Part shown: positions 22,654 to 34,215 of the stretch, in pieces
Numbering within the stretch: the stretch's first letter is position 1
Layout: every line of letters begins with the position of its first letter
Source of the DNA: Kitagawia praeruptora
Taxonomy: Eukaryota; Streptophyta; Magnoliopsida; Apiales; Apiaceae
Length of the DNA stretch: 64,000 nt
Assembly (NCBI GenBank): GCA_037693485.1
Contig: CM075351.1
Span: 95,498,001 to 95,562,000 of the forward strand
Direction of reading: 5' to 3'
Notes under the pieces: generated by a model
Told to the model about the DNA's origin: nothing
The model's input: the letters and a program-made list of their open reading frames with translations, nothing else
Database searches by the model: none
Program-made: the position numbers and the translations under genes

Positions 22654-24228
22654 TGATAAGTGGATTTTATATCCACTTGGAACATTCCGTATCGGCTTAA
22701 ATTGGTGTATTTGGCCTCAAGATTGTCGTAGTTTTTATGTGTTTTATTTACTTGTGCAGATTTGGAGAAATATCGATTAAGGGTGAATTTTCCGTTGATT
22801 TTGGAGTTGATTATGCTATGGAATGAAGAATGGTGACTTATTATCAACTATCAAGAGTGTTGTAAGACATAAGAATTGAAGAACGGGAAGTGGCGAAAGA
22901 ATCGGAGGAGAAAACGGATGAAAAATGAGCAAATTGTGGAAAATTCAGATTTCAGGGTATGTTGCGCAGTCTACACTGTTTTGGCCATATCTGGAGTTCT
23001 AGAAGTCCGTTTTGGACAATCTTACTGTCCACGCGAAGCTTGGGAAATTTTCTACAAGAATAAAGCAAAATAAAAATCCTGGACAGAAAATGCAGCGCAG
23101 GCTGCGCTCTGGCCGGCCTGATTTGCTGATTTTTGACAGTTTTACCCCTATTCGAATTCTAGTTGTATTTTTTGGTACCCAAACCTATTTCCAATTGTAT
23201 TCTAGGTTGTTTTTCTTGCTGGGCAAGATATCTAGGCCTATAAAAACACATCTTAGCCTTGTAAATTGTATCAATCGTTTTATTTTGTAACATAGAATTG
23301 CAAGAGAGAAAAGGAGAAGGAGATTCAAAGCTCGTGACAAGCAACGGATCAAGATCTACCTTATCTTTTGTGTTCTTTTCCTATTAATATAATTACTTCT
23401 TTTATTCATATCTTGTTTATTATCATGTTTTCATCAAATCCCATGATGATGAACGGTTCAATTATGAGCTAATCGTTGTCATGGGATCCTAGTGGATTTA
23501 TCTATGTAGATTAGTAGTTTGCATGCCTTAAAGATTTATATGTGGTGAATTCTTGATATCCTTGTATGGTTAATCTTAATGCTTTTAGATGCGTAGCTAA
23601 CATCTAAATTGAATTGTTAATCTCTTGCTAAACGAGAGTGGATCTTGAGATTTAGAACTTGCCATGCTAGCATAGGATAGGTTGATGTTAAGCATCATGA
23701 TTTGTGGCATGGATAGAGATATTATGCTACCCTATGTGATCTAAGTGGATAACTTGTGCTTAAACCTTTATGTTTTCAAATTCTATAGAGATATAGGGTC
23801 TAAACATAATAGGTGACTATTCATCTTCTATCTCTTTTGTGGATGTATGAGTAGATTGGTACTAGTATACCGAGAGGTAACTTTTACTTATTTCGTGTTA
23901 TTCGATCAGATATCAAAACCATCGCATGTTTTAATTAAAGGCTGCAACTCTAAGTGAAGTAGATAATGAAACTAGGATTCCATGTTTATTCTCATATAAG
24001 TAATTCGATTTTGAATTCTTGTTAATTAGTTAATTCTTAAATTTATAATTTGCATCTTAGTTTAATTTAGATAATCAAATCCAATTTGTTATTTTTCTTA
24101 GCAGTGAATTAAAACCATACACTATTGCATAGGCATATTTTCTGAGTAAAACTTAACCAGATCTCTGTGGAACGAACTTTAATTGTATTACTTGTGACTA
24201 CGTGCGCTTGCGTGAATTTAGCATAACA
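22654..24228 (+). repeat. 3' LTR of element B
   Basis: 1575 bp, matches 16755-18330. Scattered single-base differences (for example ttgcaagac/ttgtaagac and gctgcgatct/gctgcgctct) put divergence at about 1.5-2% by eye. Confidence 0.92.
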
Positions 24229-24233
24229 AGATT

Positions 24234-25551
24234 ATTCAACTATACGTTTATTTAAGTTATAAACTCTATATGCTCTACTAGTTAAAGAATAGCCAAGAAA
24301 AATAGCTTCATAAGACTTAGCATCGAATTTACCATCATTTTCAATTGTCTTGAGCACAAAACACTTTAAGCCAAAGATTTTGAAGTAACTAATGTTTGGC
24401 TTCTTTTTCCTCAACAATTCATACGGAGTTTTGTTCAAAATAGGCCTGATTATGACTCTGTTAAACACATAGCATGCTGTATTCACTACTTCTGCCCAAA
24501 AACTTCTTGGCATCTTGCTTTCTTGCAATAAAGTCCTTGCTGTTTCTTGTAGTGACCTGTTCTTCCTTTCTACCACTCCATTTTGTTGTGGAGTCCTTGG
24601 TGTAGAAAATTCATGTGTAATTCCTCTTTCTTCACAATAAGCAATGAAGTCTTTGTGGAGAAATTCACCTCCTCTATCACTCCTTATACCTACAAGCTTT
24701 GTATTCAACTTGTTCTCAAGTAATTTGATTAGCTTCTTAAACTCATCAAAAGCACAATCTTTAGTACGAAGAAATAATACCCATGTAAATCTAGAATAAT
24801 CATCTACAATCACAAAACCATATTGTTTACCTCCAATACTCTTGTAAGCTTCTGGACCAAATAAGTCCAAATGCAGAAGCTCTAAGGGTTTAGAAGTAGA
24901 TACCATTTTCTTTGATTTGTGAGTACTTCGAAGCTGTTTTCCCAATTGGCAAGCTGAACAGACTTCTGTTTTGACATACTTTAGCTTGGGCAGCCCTCTC
25001 ACTAGTTTCTTTCTTGACAACTTTCTGAGCAAATCCATGTGTGCATGACCCAATCTTCTATGCCAAATATATGGGTCATTATCTACTGCAGCCAAACAGC
25101 ATGCTGTTTCCTGCATATCAAAGTCTAATACATATATATTTCCTTCCCTTCTAGCAACTAGGGGGATTTTGTTAGTACCAATAGTAATAATAGTTTTATC
25201 AATGCCAAAATCAACAAGATGTCCATCATCAAATAATTGAGTGACACTAAGCAAGTTATAAGTAAGACCTTTGACATATTGAACTTTATCAATTGAAATA
25301 TTACTATTACCAATAGAACCGGTACCAAGGATTTGAAGAGTTTTGCTATTCCCAATTGTCACTCTTCCTCCCTTTTTCATTTTGAGATTCATAAACTGAG
25401 ATTTGTCTCCACACATATGTCTTGTGCATCCACTGTCCAAGATCCATTGCTTTGACTTGACCTTAGCAGCAAAGCACATCTGCAAAACAAACAAAAATAA
25501 CTCAATGTTTTGGTACCCATATAGGTTTGGGTCCAGATTGGTTAGTAGCAA
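24234..25551 (-). pseudogene. Pol of element A, 5' part: protease, GAG-pre-integrase, integrase
   Basis: On the minus strand the frame shows the copia protease WILDSGCTRHMCGD (catalytic Asp in DSG), the zinc-binding GAG-pre-integrase region (HRRLGHAH...CSACQLGK), and the integrase core with Asp in HLDLFG, Asp in RSDRGGEF and Glu in VVERKNR. It ends in the middle of pol (NLNKRIVE) where element B is inserted. An in-frame TAA lies at the junction. A frame change near 25480 separates it from gag. In life it would cut the polyprotein and join cDNA to the genome. Confidence 0.88.
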
Positions 25552-27593
25552 GAATGTATAAAGTATTTAAATCAGATTTCTTGATCCACATTTGGACCAC
25601 TTTTGGGGACTGATTTTGCTTGTTGTTATTCTGTTGGTAAGCTGTTTGTCTCCTGCTATTTGCATTCTGGTATGCTGTTTGTCGTCTGACTTGTCCATTC
25701 TGGTAAGCTGTTTGTCGCCTGACTGGTCCATTCTGGTAAGTTGTTTTCACTTTATGATTTACTTGAACCACACAATGTCTTTCCAGGTGTCCTTTTCCAC
25801 CACATTTGTTGCATGTCTTCCAGGGCATAGCATAGTCATAGGGTATGCCATTCCTTCTATCATATTTGAGTACTTTATCTTTCTTGTTGAAATTCATGCC
25901 AACTCCTTCTCTGACTAAGGGGACATTTGCCTTCTTCATCATTGTCTTTAAAGTGTCTTCACCTTGAACAAAAGTTTCCATGCCCTTCGTGAGATCTTTA
26001 ACTTATGTTTCTAGGAGGGTGATCACTTCAGCTTGCTGTTTGATGAGTTCAGCTTGCTGAACTCTCTTTTCAGCAGTTTTTGAGGATTCGGCTTGACTAG
26101 ATTCCATCATCTTGTATGATTCCAATGCTTTAGCTTTAGTTTTAACATCAGACCTTAGCTCTTTGATTTCTTCAGTCAGTGTCTTGTTTCTCTTTTCAAG
26201 TAGCTTGACATTAGCCTCTAAATGTCTATTCTTAGTATTTAGTTCCTTGATCTCTGTAGCTTTACTGAATGAAGTTGAATCCCATTCTTCCATTTTTGGC
26301 AACAGATCTTTTACCATTTTGGATAAATAGGCATTCTTATCAGTCAGCTTGCTGATTTCAGCCTTTAGTGCCATGTGTTCTTCAATTGTAACACTATTTT
26401 GTTCCTGCATGGTTAGTGAGTCTAACAATGTATCATCTGAAGAAATATAATCATTAAAAGAGTTTACCTCACTCTTATCCTCTTCAGAATCAGTTTCAGC
26501 ATACACTCCTTCTGAATTTCCTAGAACATATTTATCTTCCATTCCAACAAGTGCTAAGTTCACCATCTCTTCACTTGAGTCATCACTGGAATTAGAATCA
26601 TCATCACTCCAAGTCAGTAGAGCCTTTGATTTCTTCTTGTCCTTGAAAACAGTAGGCTGTTTTGACTTTAGTTTGTAGCAGTTCCTTTTATAATGGCCTG
26701 GCTTGCCACATTCGAAACAAGTCTCCTCCTTAGAGTCTTTTGAGCCTTTCTTGTTGTTGTAGAAACCACCTCTTTCCCTTTTCATCATATTCATCTTTTC
26801 TATCAGCCTCTTGATCTTCTTTGAAATAAGTGCAAGTTCCTCATCTGAATCAGATTCACCATCAGAATCAAATGGCTTGCTGTTTTTAGAATGGAGAGCC
26901 ATATTCTTCATCTTTTATGTTGGAGCTTTGACACTTGAACTTCTCACCTGATTTCCATTTATCTTGCTTTCAAATTGCTCTAGCTCAGCAAATACAGCCA
27001 AGTGATCCATAGTATCAATAAGTGGTGAGGATTTCAAGGCAGTAACTTTGGCTTCGTAGATAAATGGTACTGCACTCAATACCTTCATATTGATTTCGTC
27101 TTGTGGTATAGATTTCCCAAGCCTCTTTAGTGAATTTATAGTAACTTGGAACCGTGCTTGACTATCCTTGATAGTTTCACCTTCATTAATCTTGAAGTTT
27201 CCAAAATAATTCATTAGCTTGCTAAGTTTCACCTTCTTTAGAGATTTCGAACCTTCATGATAAGTCTCTAAAGCATCCCACATTTCTTTTGCTAATTTGA
27301 GTGAAGATACTTTATCATATTCAGCCTGGTTCAAACCATTCATAAGAGAACTTCTTGCCTTTCCATTGTAGCCAAGTTTGATTAATTCATCCGGAGTGAG
27401 ATCATCAACATCCTTTGGCTTGCCATCCTTATCAAGAAAGACATATGGATGTACCTTTTTGCACAACTCTCAGAACTAATGGATCTCTGGATAAGTGAGT
27501 TTCCATGCTGCTTTTCCACCAGTGGTAGTTGTGTGTGCCATGAAGAAGTGGAGGCCTAAAATCAGATTTTCCTTCGGGATAGTTTTCAGCCAT
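25502..27593 (-). pseudogene. Gag of element A, broken
   Basis: Starts at ATG 27593 (MAENYPEGKSDFRPPLLHG), with the copia UBN2-type gag fold (NYHWWKSSMETHL, KEMWDALETYHEGS, GETIKDSQARFQ). Two CCHC knuckles follow: CFECGKPGHYKRNC (about 26710) and CNKCGGKGHLERHC (about 25810). The middle is a coiled-coil-like, lysine/glutamate-rich segment of about 200 residues. A frameshift near 27470 and in-frame TAA codons near 26912 and 26000 break it. QQAE and SKPF/ISKL segments are coded by the same CAGCAAGC word in different frames. Confidence 0.85.
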
Positions 27594-27637
27594 TATGATC
27601 GAATACTTTCCTGTTACAGAATTGTTATTATACCAAA

Positions 27638-27649
27638 GCTCTGATACCA
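27638..27649 (-). other. Primer-binding site of element A (initiator Met)
   Basis: The minus strand reads TGGTATCAGAGC, the complement of the plant initiator tRNA-Met 3' end, two bases from the 5' LTR end. Confidence 0.9.
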
Positions 27650-27942
27650 ACTGAAAATGCACACGTAGAGGGGGGTGAATAGGTGTAAATGGCTAACTAT
27701 ATTCAACTAAGTCCGATTTTAAAAATTACCAGAAATAGCTTACTGAATTCCTTTTATGCAGAGACAAATGGTAAGCTGAATGCAAAGACAATAAGTACAG
27801 TAAAGTGCAGAAACAGTAAGCTAAATGCAAGCAGTAAGTAAAGAACAGAAAATAAAGAACACAGAGACTTTTAGCCAGGTTCGACCCCTAACCCCTATGG
27901 TCTAAGTCCTGGTCCCTTACCAACTTGGTAAGAGAATATATT

Positions 27943-28163
27943 GTCCCCGTTTGGCATTTCTGAAGAAGGACTTATAAGTTACTTATTTTGGAAAAAATTT
28001 CGTATTTACATATTTTTTTTTAGTGAAAAATGTGTATGGGTAATTTAATATTCGTTATCTTGCAAAAATAAGTTACTTATTTCAGAAAAAAGTACATATT
28101 TCCTAACTTTTTTCCGAAATAAGTAACTTATTTCTGGAAAAAAAGATTTTCCAAACGGGCCAA
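27943..28163. mobile_element. Small TIR element (MITE) in the 5' LTR of A
   Basis: Absent from the sister LTR. Ends GTCCCCGTTTGGC and CCAAACGGGCC are imperfect inverted repeats. The inside is AT-rich with AAGTTACTTATTT-type palindromes. The duplicated target is too short to be certain (2-3 bp). hAT- or Harbinger-type origin is possible. Confidence 0.7.
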
Positions 28164-28334
28164 TTATTGATCAACGAAATAAGCCAATTACAAGATACAA
28201 TAATATATCTCCCTTAACACCCAGCTGTTGACAAATGGCGTGCTGAACTCCTGTTTCTGAACTTGCTCTCTAAGCTATACTTCCCAAGTATACTTCTCTA
28301 GCAACGATCACCAAACCCTAGTTCCCAAGACAAC

Positions 28335-29607
28335 TGATAGAGTATATTTATATATATATATTAGATGATTTTATTCTCATATTTATTGTGTTTTGCATTG
28401 ATTTGGATTTTTATTTAATAGATTTGATTGTTTTATTGTAGGAAATAAAGAATTCATGACTTGGAAGGATTTGGAGCAAAAAGAGCTATTTTGGAGATAA
28501 AATAGGAGAAAATTCGTATTATTAGGCTACATGGGCTGTTCTGCACTGTTTTGGCCATATCTTGAGTTCCAGAAGTCTGTTTGAGGCCCGTAAGCTGTCC
28601 ACGCGAAGCTTGTGGAATTTTCTACAATTCAGAGGTGGTCCAGTAAGCAAAATCCAACTGGAATAGCCCAGAAACAGAGGAGCAAAATTTGTGACGAATT
28701 TTACAAGAAAATCCTATTCAATTATGGATATCTTTTTGTAAATTGATTAGGATATTAAAAATACTTTTATTAGAAGAAAGAGATCAGATTTTATTGGGGG
28801 GATATATTATAAAAACGTGGGATAGAGAGGGAGAGAGAGGGAGATACGTATTTTATATTTTACAAAAGCTAGGGTTTTGTTTTCTCTCTTCATCTCTTCC
28901 TTTGTAAGCACTTGGTTTAATTTGGATCTTCATTGTTCTTCGTTAATACAAAGTTTGAGGTATTCTTTATTCTCTTGTTTCATTATTATATGTTTTACAT
29001 GGCTTCTTTCATTATTCTCATTGTTTTTACTTCTACCATGAGTGAGTAGTTTAATTCTAGGGTATTAAGGGGAGCCATGTTTGCACCATAATTTGGGTTT
29101 AATTTGATTAGTAGATTGATGGGTAAAGAGTAATTCTGATTGATATGTTATAATTCTTAATTTGTGTAATTGCGCAATATCATGGATTAATTGATTGCAA
29201 TAGGAGTAATAGATCGAAAGATTTTACTACTAGAGGCTTACATACAATTAGCGGAATTGAAGGTGATTGTGAAAGCATCATTAGATATTCTGAGAGTGTT
29301 AATGCTTGAAAAAGATTAACCATTGCTTTAATTACTTAATCCCATTGAAAAGCTATACTTTTGTGATTTGTTTGGTGTAAGCATGGTGAACCTGAATTGC
29401 CCTAGATCCTTTAATTAATTGATATAAAACTTTGTTAAATTTGCATTAGTAGTTAATAAAATTCCCAAATAATCGTTTGTGACTAGAAACAATTGATAGC
29501 AATTGAATTGAAACTGAAACTGTCTCCTTGAGGATTCGACCCGTATTTGCTAGTATCTACTACAATTGATACCGTGCGCTTGCGGTTAGGTATAATTTGA
29601 CACACCA
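28335..29607 (+). repeat. 5' LTR of element F
   Basis: 1273 bp, TG...CA, almost identical to 34216-35488. Contains a GAGAGAGAGG run, 'tattataaaaacg' as a possible TATA region (about 28808), and 'gcgcttgcggttagg' near its end. Confidence 0.93.
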
Positions 29608-29613
29608 AGTTTT

Positions 29614-29631
29614 TGGCGCCGCTGCCGGGGA
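29614..29631 (+). other. Primer-binding site of element F (tRNA-Asp type)
   Basis: TGGCGCCGCTGCCGGGGA, identical to that of element B, six bases after the LTR. Confidence 0.85.
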
Positions 29632-29760
29632 GACAACGAGTTTCTATTGATTTTAATTTAGTTGTTTAGATTGTTTCCATTGTCTCATTGGAACTTTTGT
29701 TCCAATTGAGGCAGATTTTACTACGTTTTCTTGGCTTTGTTGAGTGTCTACAGGTTTGCA

Positions 29761-31134
29761 ATGGGTGAAGTTGATACTTTTGCACTACTCTCTTCCATGT
29801 TGGAGGCACGCACTCAAGAAATTGCCTCATTCAATCCTACAGAGCCCATTATGCGTCCAATGAGTATCAATGAGATGTCACAAGTGGCCCCTAAAACTTA
29901 CAACTTCTGTCCAATTTGTGGTGTCCAGGGTCATTATGGTTTGGAATGCTATTACAATGTCTACAATTCTCAGAGTGCTCAGTTGGGACAGATGAATTCT
30001 TTTGAAGAAGGATATGGGTACAATCAGTATTCAAACACTTTTGATCAAGAATGCGTGAATCAACCAGATTTCTACTACCAGGACAATGGTGCTCAAAATT
30101 TTTCATATCATAATCAGCAACAGTTTGAGCAACAATATTATCAGTCATATGAGCAGCCGCCACAGCAAGAATATCAATATCCTACTCTACAAGAAGATCT
30201 ACATGTTTCTCAACCCAGTGTAGATGTGCAAGCTGATCAGACAAATGAGATGTGGGATATCTTGAATACAATGCTAAAGAGTTTTGAAAAATTAGAAACT
30301 CAAAGTTTGGCGATTGAATCTCAAATTGCACAGTTGGCTAACTCTTCTACTACAGTGCAGCTCGACTATTTACCTTCATCATCTATCCGATCCGACGAGG
30401 ACCTGATTGCTATCAATCTCACAAGCGATCAGGACTATGATAGTTTCTCCATGTATGTTGATGATGAGGCCATTGATAAAGAGAAGGAGTATGCCACCGA
30501 TGACGAGATCAATGATGTTGCTGCTATTGAGAACAATGTGACTGATGATGAGGCTACAAAGGAAAGCAATACAGAGATGGTTGTTGTTTCTCTTCCACAA
30601 CCTGTGCCTAAGCTACCATGTATTGATAAATTTGCTCTCGATCTAGCCTCTACTTACAAGGCTTCTTTGCTCAAGACTATTTATTTCAAGGTTGATGTGA
30701 TAACAAATATTGTCCAAGATGATATTTCTCAAATTCTGGTTGAGGATCCATACAAAGTGGCTCATACGTTTCAAGCTCGAGAAGAGGGAGAAGATGGAAG
30801 TGTCTTATTAGCCAATTATGTGATAAGCCAAGATGTCCGAATGGCTCCAGTGAAAGTGAGGAGTGAAGAAAAGCCACCACCAGAACCTCCACCTTATGTC
30901 AAGGGAGTTAGTTATTTTCGTGGTGTTGAATTTTATCGCTGTTTTATCACAAAGTTCTCCAAAACTGCACAAGCACTCTCTCTATTGCTTATTAATGATA
31001 TATTTTATTTTACTGATGCTTGTTTGGAGACTTTCTGCAGGATAAAGACAACCACTAACACTTTTGATACTTTTTGTGGTGGCGAGTTTATGATCGAGAA
31101 ATTGGATATTACGCCTTTACCGGAGTATTTTTGA
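29761..31134 (+). CDS. Chimeric gag-remnant/RT-remnant open frame, element F
   Basis: The likely start is ATG 29761 (MGEVDTFALLSSMLEARTQE); the frame is open to TGA 31132, about 457 aa. Near the N-terminus CPICGVQGHYGLEC is a zinc-knuckle-like CCHC (C-x2-C-x4-H-x4-C). A glutamine/tyrosine-rich region and an acidic region follow. At about 30910-31060 the sequence RGVEFYRCFITKFSKTAQAL and DACLETF resembles the end of a gypsy RT and its tether (usual form GFYRRFIKDFSKIA...). The capsid domain, RT catalytic core and integrase are missing. It looks like an internal deletion that fused gag to a pol scrap in frame. Whether it is selected or simply young is open. Confidence 0.72.
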   Translation: MGEVDTFALLSSMLEARTQEIASFNPTEPIMRPMSINEMSQVAPKTYNFCPICGVQGHYGLECYYNVYNSQSAQLGQMNSFEEGYGYNQYSNTFDQECVNQPDFYYQDNGAQNFSYHNQQQFEQQYYQSYEQPPQQEYQYPTLQEDLHVSQPSVDVQADQTNEMWDILNTMLKSFEKLETQSLAIESQIAQLANSSTTVQLDYLPSSSIRSDEDLIAINLTSDQDYDSFSMYVDDEAIDKEKEYATDDEINDVAAIENNVTDDEATKESNTEMVVVSLPQPVPKLPCIDKFALDLASTYKASLLKTIYFKVDVITNIVQDDISQILVEDPYKVAHTFQAREEGEDGSVLLANYVISQDVRMAPVKVRSEEKPPPEPPPYVKGVSYFRGVEFYRCFITKFSKTAQALSLLLINDIFYFTDACLETFCRIKTTTNTFDTFCGGEFMIEKLDITPLPEYF

Positions 31135-31147
31135 GGACGTCAAGCTA

Positions 31148-31187
31148 TTGACGTTAAACAAAAGCGCTTCTTGGGAGGCAACCCATG
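31148..31187 (+). other. Conserved post-gag motif with hairpin, element F
   Basis: GACGTTAAACAAAAGCGCTTC followed by TGGG-AGGCAA-CCCA. The loop AGGCAA and the AGCGCTTC word are as in element B, here 14 nt after the stop codon. Confidence 0.75.
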
Positions 31188-31357
31188 GATCATGCTTCTG
31201 CAAAGGGGAGTTTTTCTTTCCTTCTGTTTTATATATTGTAGACTTATTTGTTTAGTTAATGAGTCATTTGTTTATTTGTTCTCATTGTAGTGTATAGGTA
31301 TTCTTTATATAAAAAAAAAAAAAAAAAAAAAATGAAAAAATCGAATTTTTGGTGTGT

Positions 31358-31514
31358 AACGCAGGATCAACCTGCGTTTCAGGGCAAATTGCGGTGATGT
31401 AACGCAATCTGCTCATGCGTTACTGCAATAGAGGCAGACTGCGGGGGTGTCACGCAGGTTGCTCCTGCGCAACTGGTCTGGGCGCGGTTTGCTGTGCACG
31501 AGCGCAGTCTGCGC
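31358..31514 (+). repeat. GC-rich array of short perfect hairpins, element F
   Basis: AACGCAGG-atcaa-CCTGCGTT (31358-31378), GTAACGCA-9 nt-TGCGTTAC (31399-31423), CGCAGG-ttgct-CCTGCG (31453-31469) and GCGCA-gtc-TGCGC (31502-31514). They lie in degenerate units of about 45-50 bp sharing 'tgtaacgcag'. The GC content contrasts with the A/T-rich surroundings. Confidence 0.7.
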
Positions 31515-31689
31515 GTGTTCCAGAGGAAAAAATTTTAGCTGTACTGTGCTGGCGTGTTGTTGTTGTTTTATATATAAAAAAAAAATTCTTTTCTTACCCC
31601 ATCCTATTTATACCCCTATTTCACCTAATTCTTTTCCTATTTCAATTCCAAAACCTCTCATCTCTCCACCAAAATTCTAAACCTATATC

Positions 31690-31825
31690 TATTCTAATTC
31701 TTATTTATTATTTATTATTATTTATTCTTATTATTATTATTATTCTTATTATTATTATTATTATTTTTCTTTATTATTTTTGTATTTTATTTAGGAATGT
31801 ATTTATTTATTTATTTTTTGTATAT

Positions 31826-31856
<31 letters not shown>

Positions 31857-31900
31857 TATTTGTTATTATTATTATTATTATTACTATTTATTTATTTTTA
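31690..31900 (+). repeat. (ATT)n microsatellite
   Basis: TTATTATTATT runs with TTTAT interruptions. Leucine/isoleucine/tyrosine-rich frames here are artefacts of the repeat. Confidence 0.9.
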
Positions 31901-32413
31901 TTTTTATTTTTTTTTCTTTTTAATCCCTAAACCCTATTACCACCCAAAATTTTTTCCTTTTCACATTAAAATTCTTAAATCCATCCTATCATTCCATTAT
32001 CTATTTATACCCATACATACACACCCAATTTATTATTTTCTTCCTCTACATCTCTAAAAAATTCAAGTTTGGGGGAAAATTAGTACAAGTTCACCTCTTT
32101 GATTCGTAGTTGGGATTTTTCTTCTCTAATTTTTTTTTATTACGAATTTGTGTTCTTGTAAATTGGGGGTTTTGTAATATTCTTGTTAATTGGGTATTTT
32201 TGGTGTGATATTGCTTGGTGGTTTTTGGCAGGATATTTCTTGGTGGTTGTTGGTGAAGCTATTGTTGAATGCAGTTTTGGTTATTATGGCTCCTAAGCAA
32301 AGGAGGGATGGTTTTCACACTCGACACCTTGATTCCAGGGGAGTTTTCTTTCTTTTCTTTTTTAGTGTAGTTTTATTTTGTTTTTAGTTGTAGTTTTGTA
32401 TCTTGTTCGTTAG

Positions 32414-32447
32414 TTCATTGGGGACAATGAACCGCTTAAGTGTGGGG
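32414..32447 (+). promoter_or_regulatory. Upstream RGGA stem-loop plus polypurine-like tract, element F
   Basis: TTCATTG, loop GGGA (32421-32424), CAATGAA form a perfect 7-bp stem. Six bases later comes AAGTGTGGGG (32438). Compared with element B one base pair is reversed (A:T to T:A), keeping the stem. Confidence 0.75.
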
Positions 32448-33270
32448 AGGTGTTCTCAACGTAGTGTATATATAAAAATTCAAAAAAAAAAAAAAAAAAA
32501 TCCAAAAAAATTAAAAAATTAAAAATACCAAAAATAATTCTAGCCATGCAATTTGATTAGTTGTTGTATTTTGCTTGATACACCCATGCATGCGTAGAAT
32601 TCTTGTGTTTATTGACGCTTTTGTATGAGAAGTGACGTGCTTTGTTCTTGTGCACACACTTTCACTAGCAAGTTGAAGCTGGTAGACTTAATTGGATGTT
32701 GTAAGTGATTAGAATGACATGAATATGTGCAAGATGACTTGGTTTTCATGCTTTGAGTACAAGTAGGTGCGTTAGAGAGTCTTGTTACCTGGGATTGATT
32801 ATGTTTTGTCACACCAAGTGAGTTTTGAGCCTATATGCATATCTTTTGCATGATTTTTCGTTTGCTTGAGTGTCCACATGTTGTTTACATTGCTAGCACT
32901 TACTTGAGATCTTTCTTGAAATGCATGACATTACTTGATGATGAGATGATAAAGGCAATTAGGTATAACCTCGTATTTCCCATATTTCCACACCTTTTAT
33001 ACATGATCAATTAGTTAACCCTTTGAGCCTAATCCTATTCTTTCGGTGACACACCACATTACTTGCCATTATCCTTTTTATTCTATTGGCCTTACATTAA
33101 ATTTGAACCTAAATTGTCAAAGGCTAGTATCGTGCTTAAGGGAGTAATAAGGTGTTCATAAAAGGGGGGTTATTGATGATTATACTTTTGGGGAATATTG
33201 TTTTTGGGTTGATGCTTGCTAGTCGAAATTCATAATAATATTTATGGATCATTGTGTTTATTCTTTAGCT

Positions 33271-33297
33271 CTCAAGAAAAAAAAGAAAAAAAAAAGA

Positions 33298-33329
<32 letters not shown>

Positions 33330-33397
33330 AAAAAAAATAGAAAAAAAAAGAAAGAAAAAAGAAAAACAGAAAAAAAAGAAAAAAAAGAAAAAAAAAA
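33271..33397 (+). repeat. A-rich tract (A6-9G units)
   Basis: About 125 bases of AAAAAAAG-type units. Lysine-rich and phenylalanine-rich frames on the two strands are artefacts. Confidence 0.9.
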
Positions 33398-33454
33398 TGA
33401 ATAAATTTGAGAGCATTCTTATGTTTGTATGATCCTTCTTCATTCGACTAGTCA

Positions 33455-33492
33455 AGTTATTATAAGGGATATTGAAAAATCCAAGTGTGGGG
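33455..33492 (+). promoter_or_regulatory. Degenerate RGGA module, element F
   Basis: GGGA (33466-33469) lies 13 nt before AAGTGTGGGG (33483). The arms pair poorly, so only spacing and tract are kept. Confidence 0.35.
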
Positions 33493-34017
33493 AAGTATTT
33501 GTTTTAATAGAAAGGGAATTGAATAATGATTATTGTTGGGTACTAGCTTTTGACATTTAACCTGTTTTAGCTTTTCTTGACATACCTTGTCCCTAGCCCA
33601 CGCTACAACCCGAATAAAGACCTTTTGATTGTCATCAGTGATGTATGTTGTGTTGAGAGTGAGATTGATTGCGAGTGTCAAGTTGTGTTTATGATTTTGT
33701 TGGAATTGAGTGATACACTTAACCTTGTTCTTGAGTGAATATTCGTTTTTGAGTGAAAGGTGAGTTATTACTTGTTTTGGCATAGGAGATCCCGGGTTTA
33801 GACTTAAAGATGTATTTCTTGTGGTCTTAGCATGCTTACCAACAATTTTTACACTTGACATGAATTTTTATGACCTTCTGCATGTTGGTTGAGTAGACTA
33901 CGTGAATACTTGCACTTTCGACACCAAGACATCGTATGTTTGCTTTGATTCTTAAGTTGATGTGGCATGAGAGGACTTGTGTGTGTGGTGTTGTGTTAGC
34001 ATTGATCTTTTGCATGG

Positions 34018-34143
34018 TTGGATGAATTTTGTGGGTACATTCACTATAAACCCTCACGAGACAACACTCGTCCTACTAGGGCTGCCTAGGGGTTTAACGG
34101 CTTGTTGCATATGCTCAATGCAATCGTGTCATCTACGAAAGTG
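34018..34143 (+). ncRNA. Structured block near the 3' end of element F
   Basis: Counterpart of 22466-22592 in element B. Stem ACGAG/CTCGT is kept while the loop changes to ACAACA. GTTGCAT/ATGCAAT keeps pairing with a G-U closing pair. TCAT-CTACGAAA-GTGA keeps a 4-bp stem with changed pairs. The words GGGCTGCCTAGGGGTTTAA are shared unchanged. Confidence 0.6.
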
Positions 34144-34176
34144 ATGTTTGTTAGGACTTAGTTTTTATTTCACTTA

Positions 34177-34215
34177 TTTGCCCGAGGACGTGCAAATGCT
34201 AAGTGTGGGGATGTT
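34177..34215 (+). promoter_or_regulatory. Terminal RGGA stem-loop and polypurine tract, element F
   Basis: TTTGCCCG, loop AGGA (34185-34188), CGTGCAAA pair at seven of eight positions. AAGTGTGGGGATGT (34201) follows 12 nt after the loop and abuts the 3' LTR. Confidence 0.75.

Larger units (their letters stand above)
16755..24228 (+). mobile_element. Element B: non-autonomous Athila-type gypsy-like element
   Basis: TGATAAGTGG...TAGCATAACA ends with 5-bp duplications agatt (16750-16754, 24229-24233). LTRs are 1576 and 1575 bp with roughly 20-30 differences. An Asp-type primer site, a gag and an Athila-like protease region are present, but there is no RT, RNase H or integrase. The 1.6 kb after the protease is noncoding and highly structured. 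It sits antisense inside pol of element A. It resembles large retrotransposon derivatives that depend on helper enzymes. Confidence 0.9.

Noticed and set aside
31415..32057. Hydrophobic open frames that could suggest a membrane protein
   Set aside because: They arise from the ATT/TTTAT microsatellite of element F and have no start context or family.
33216..33455. Lysine-rich (plus) and phenylalanine-rich (minus) frames
   Set aside because: Translation of an A-rich simple repeat.
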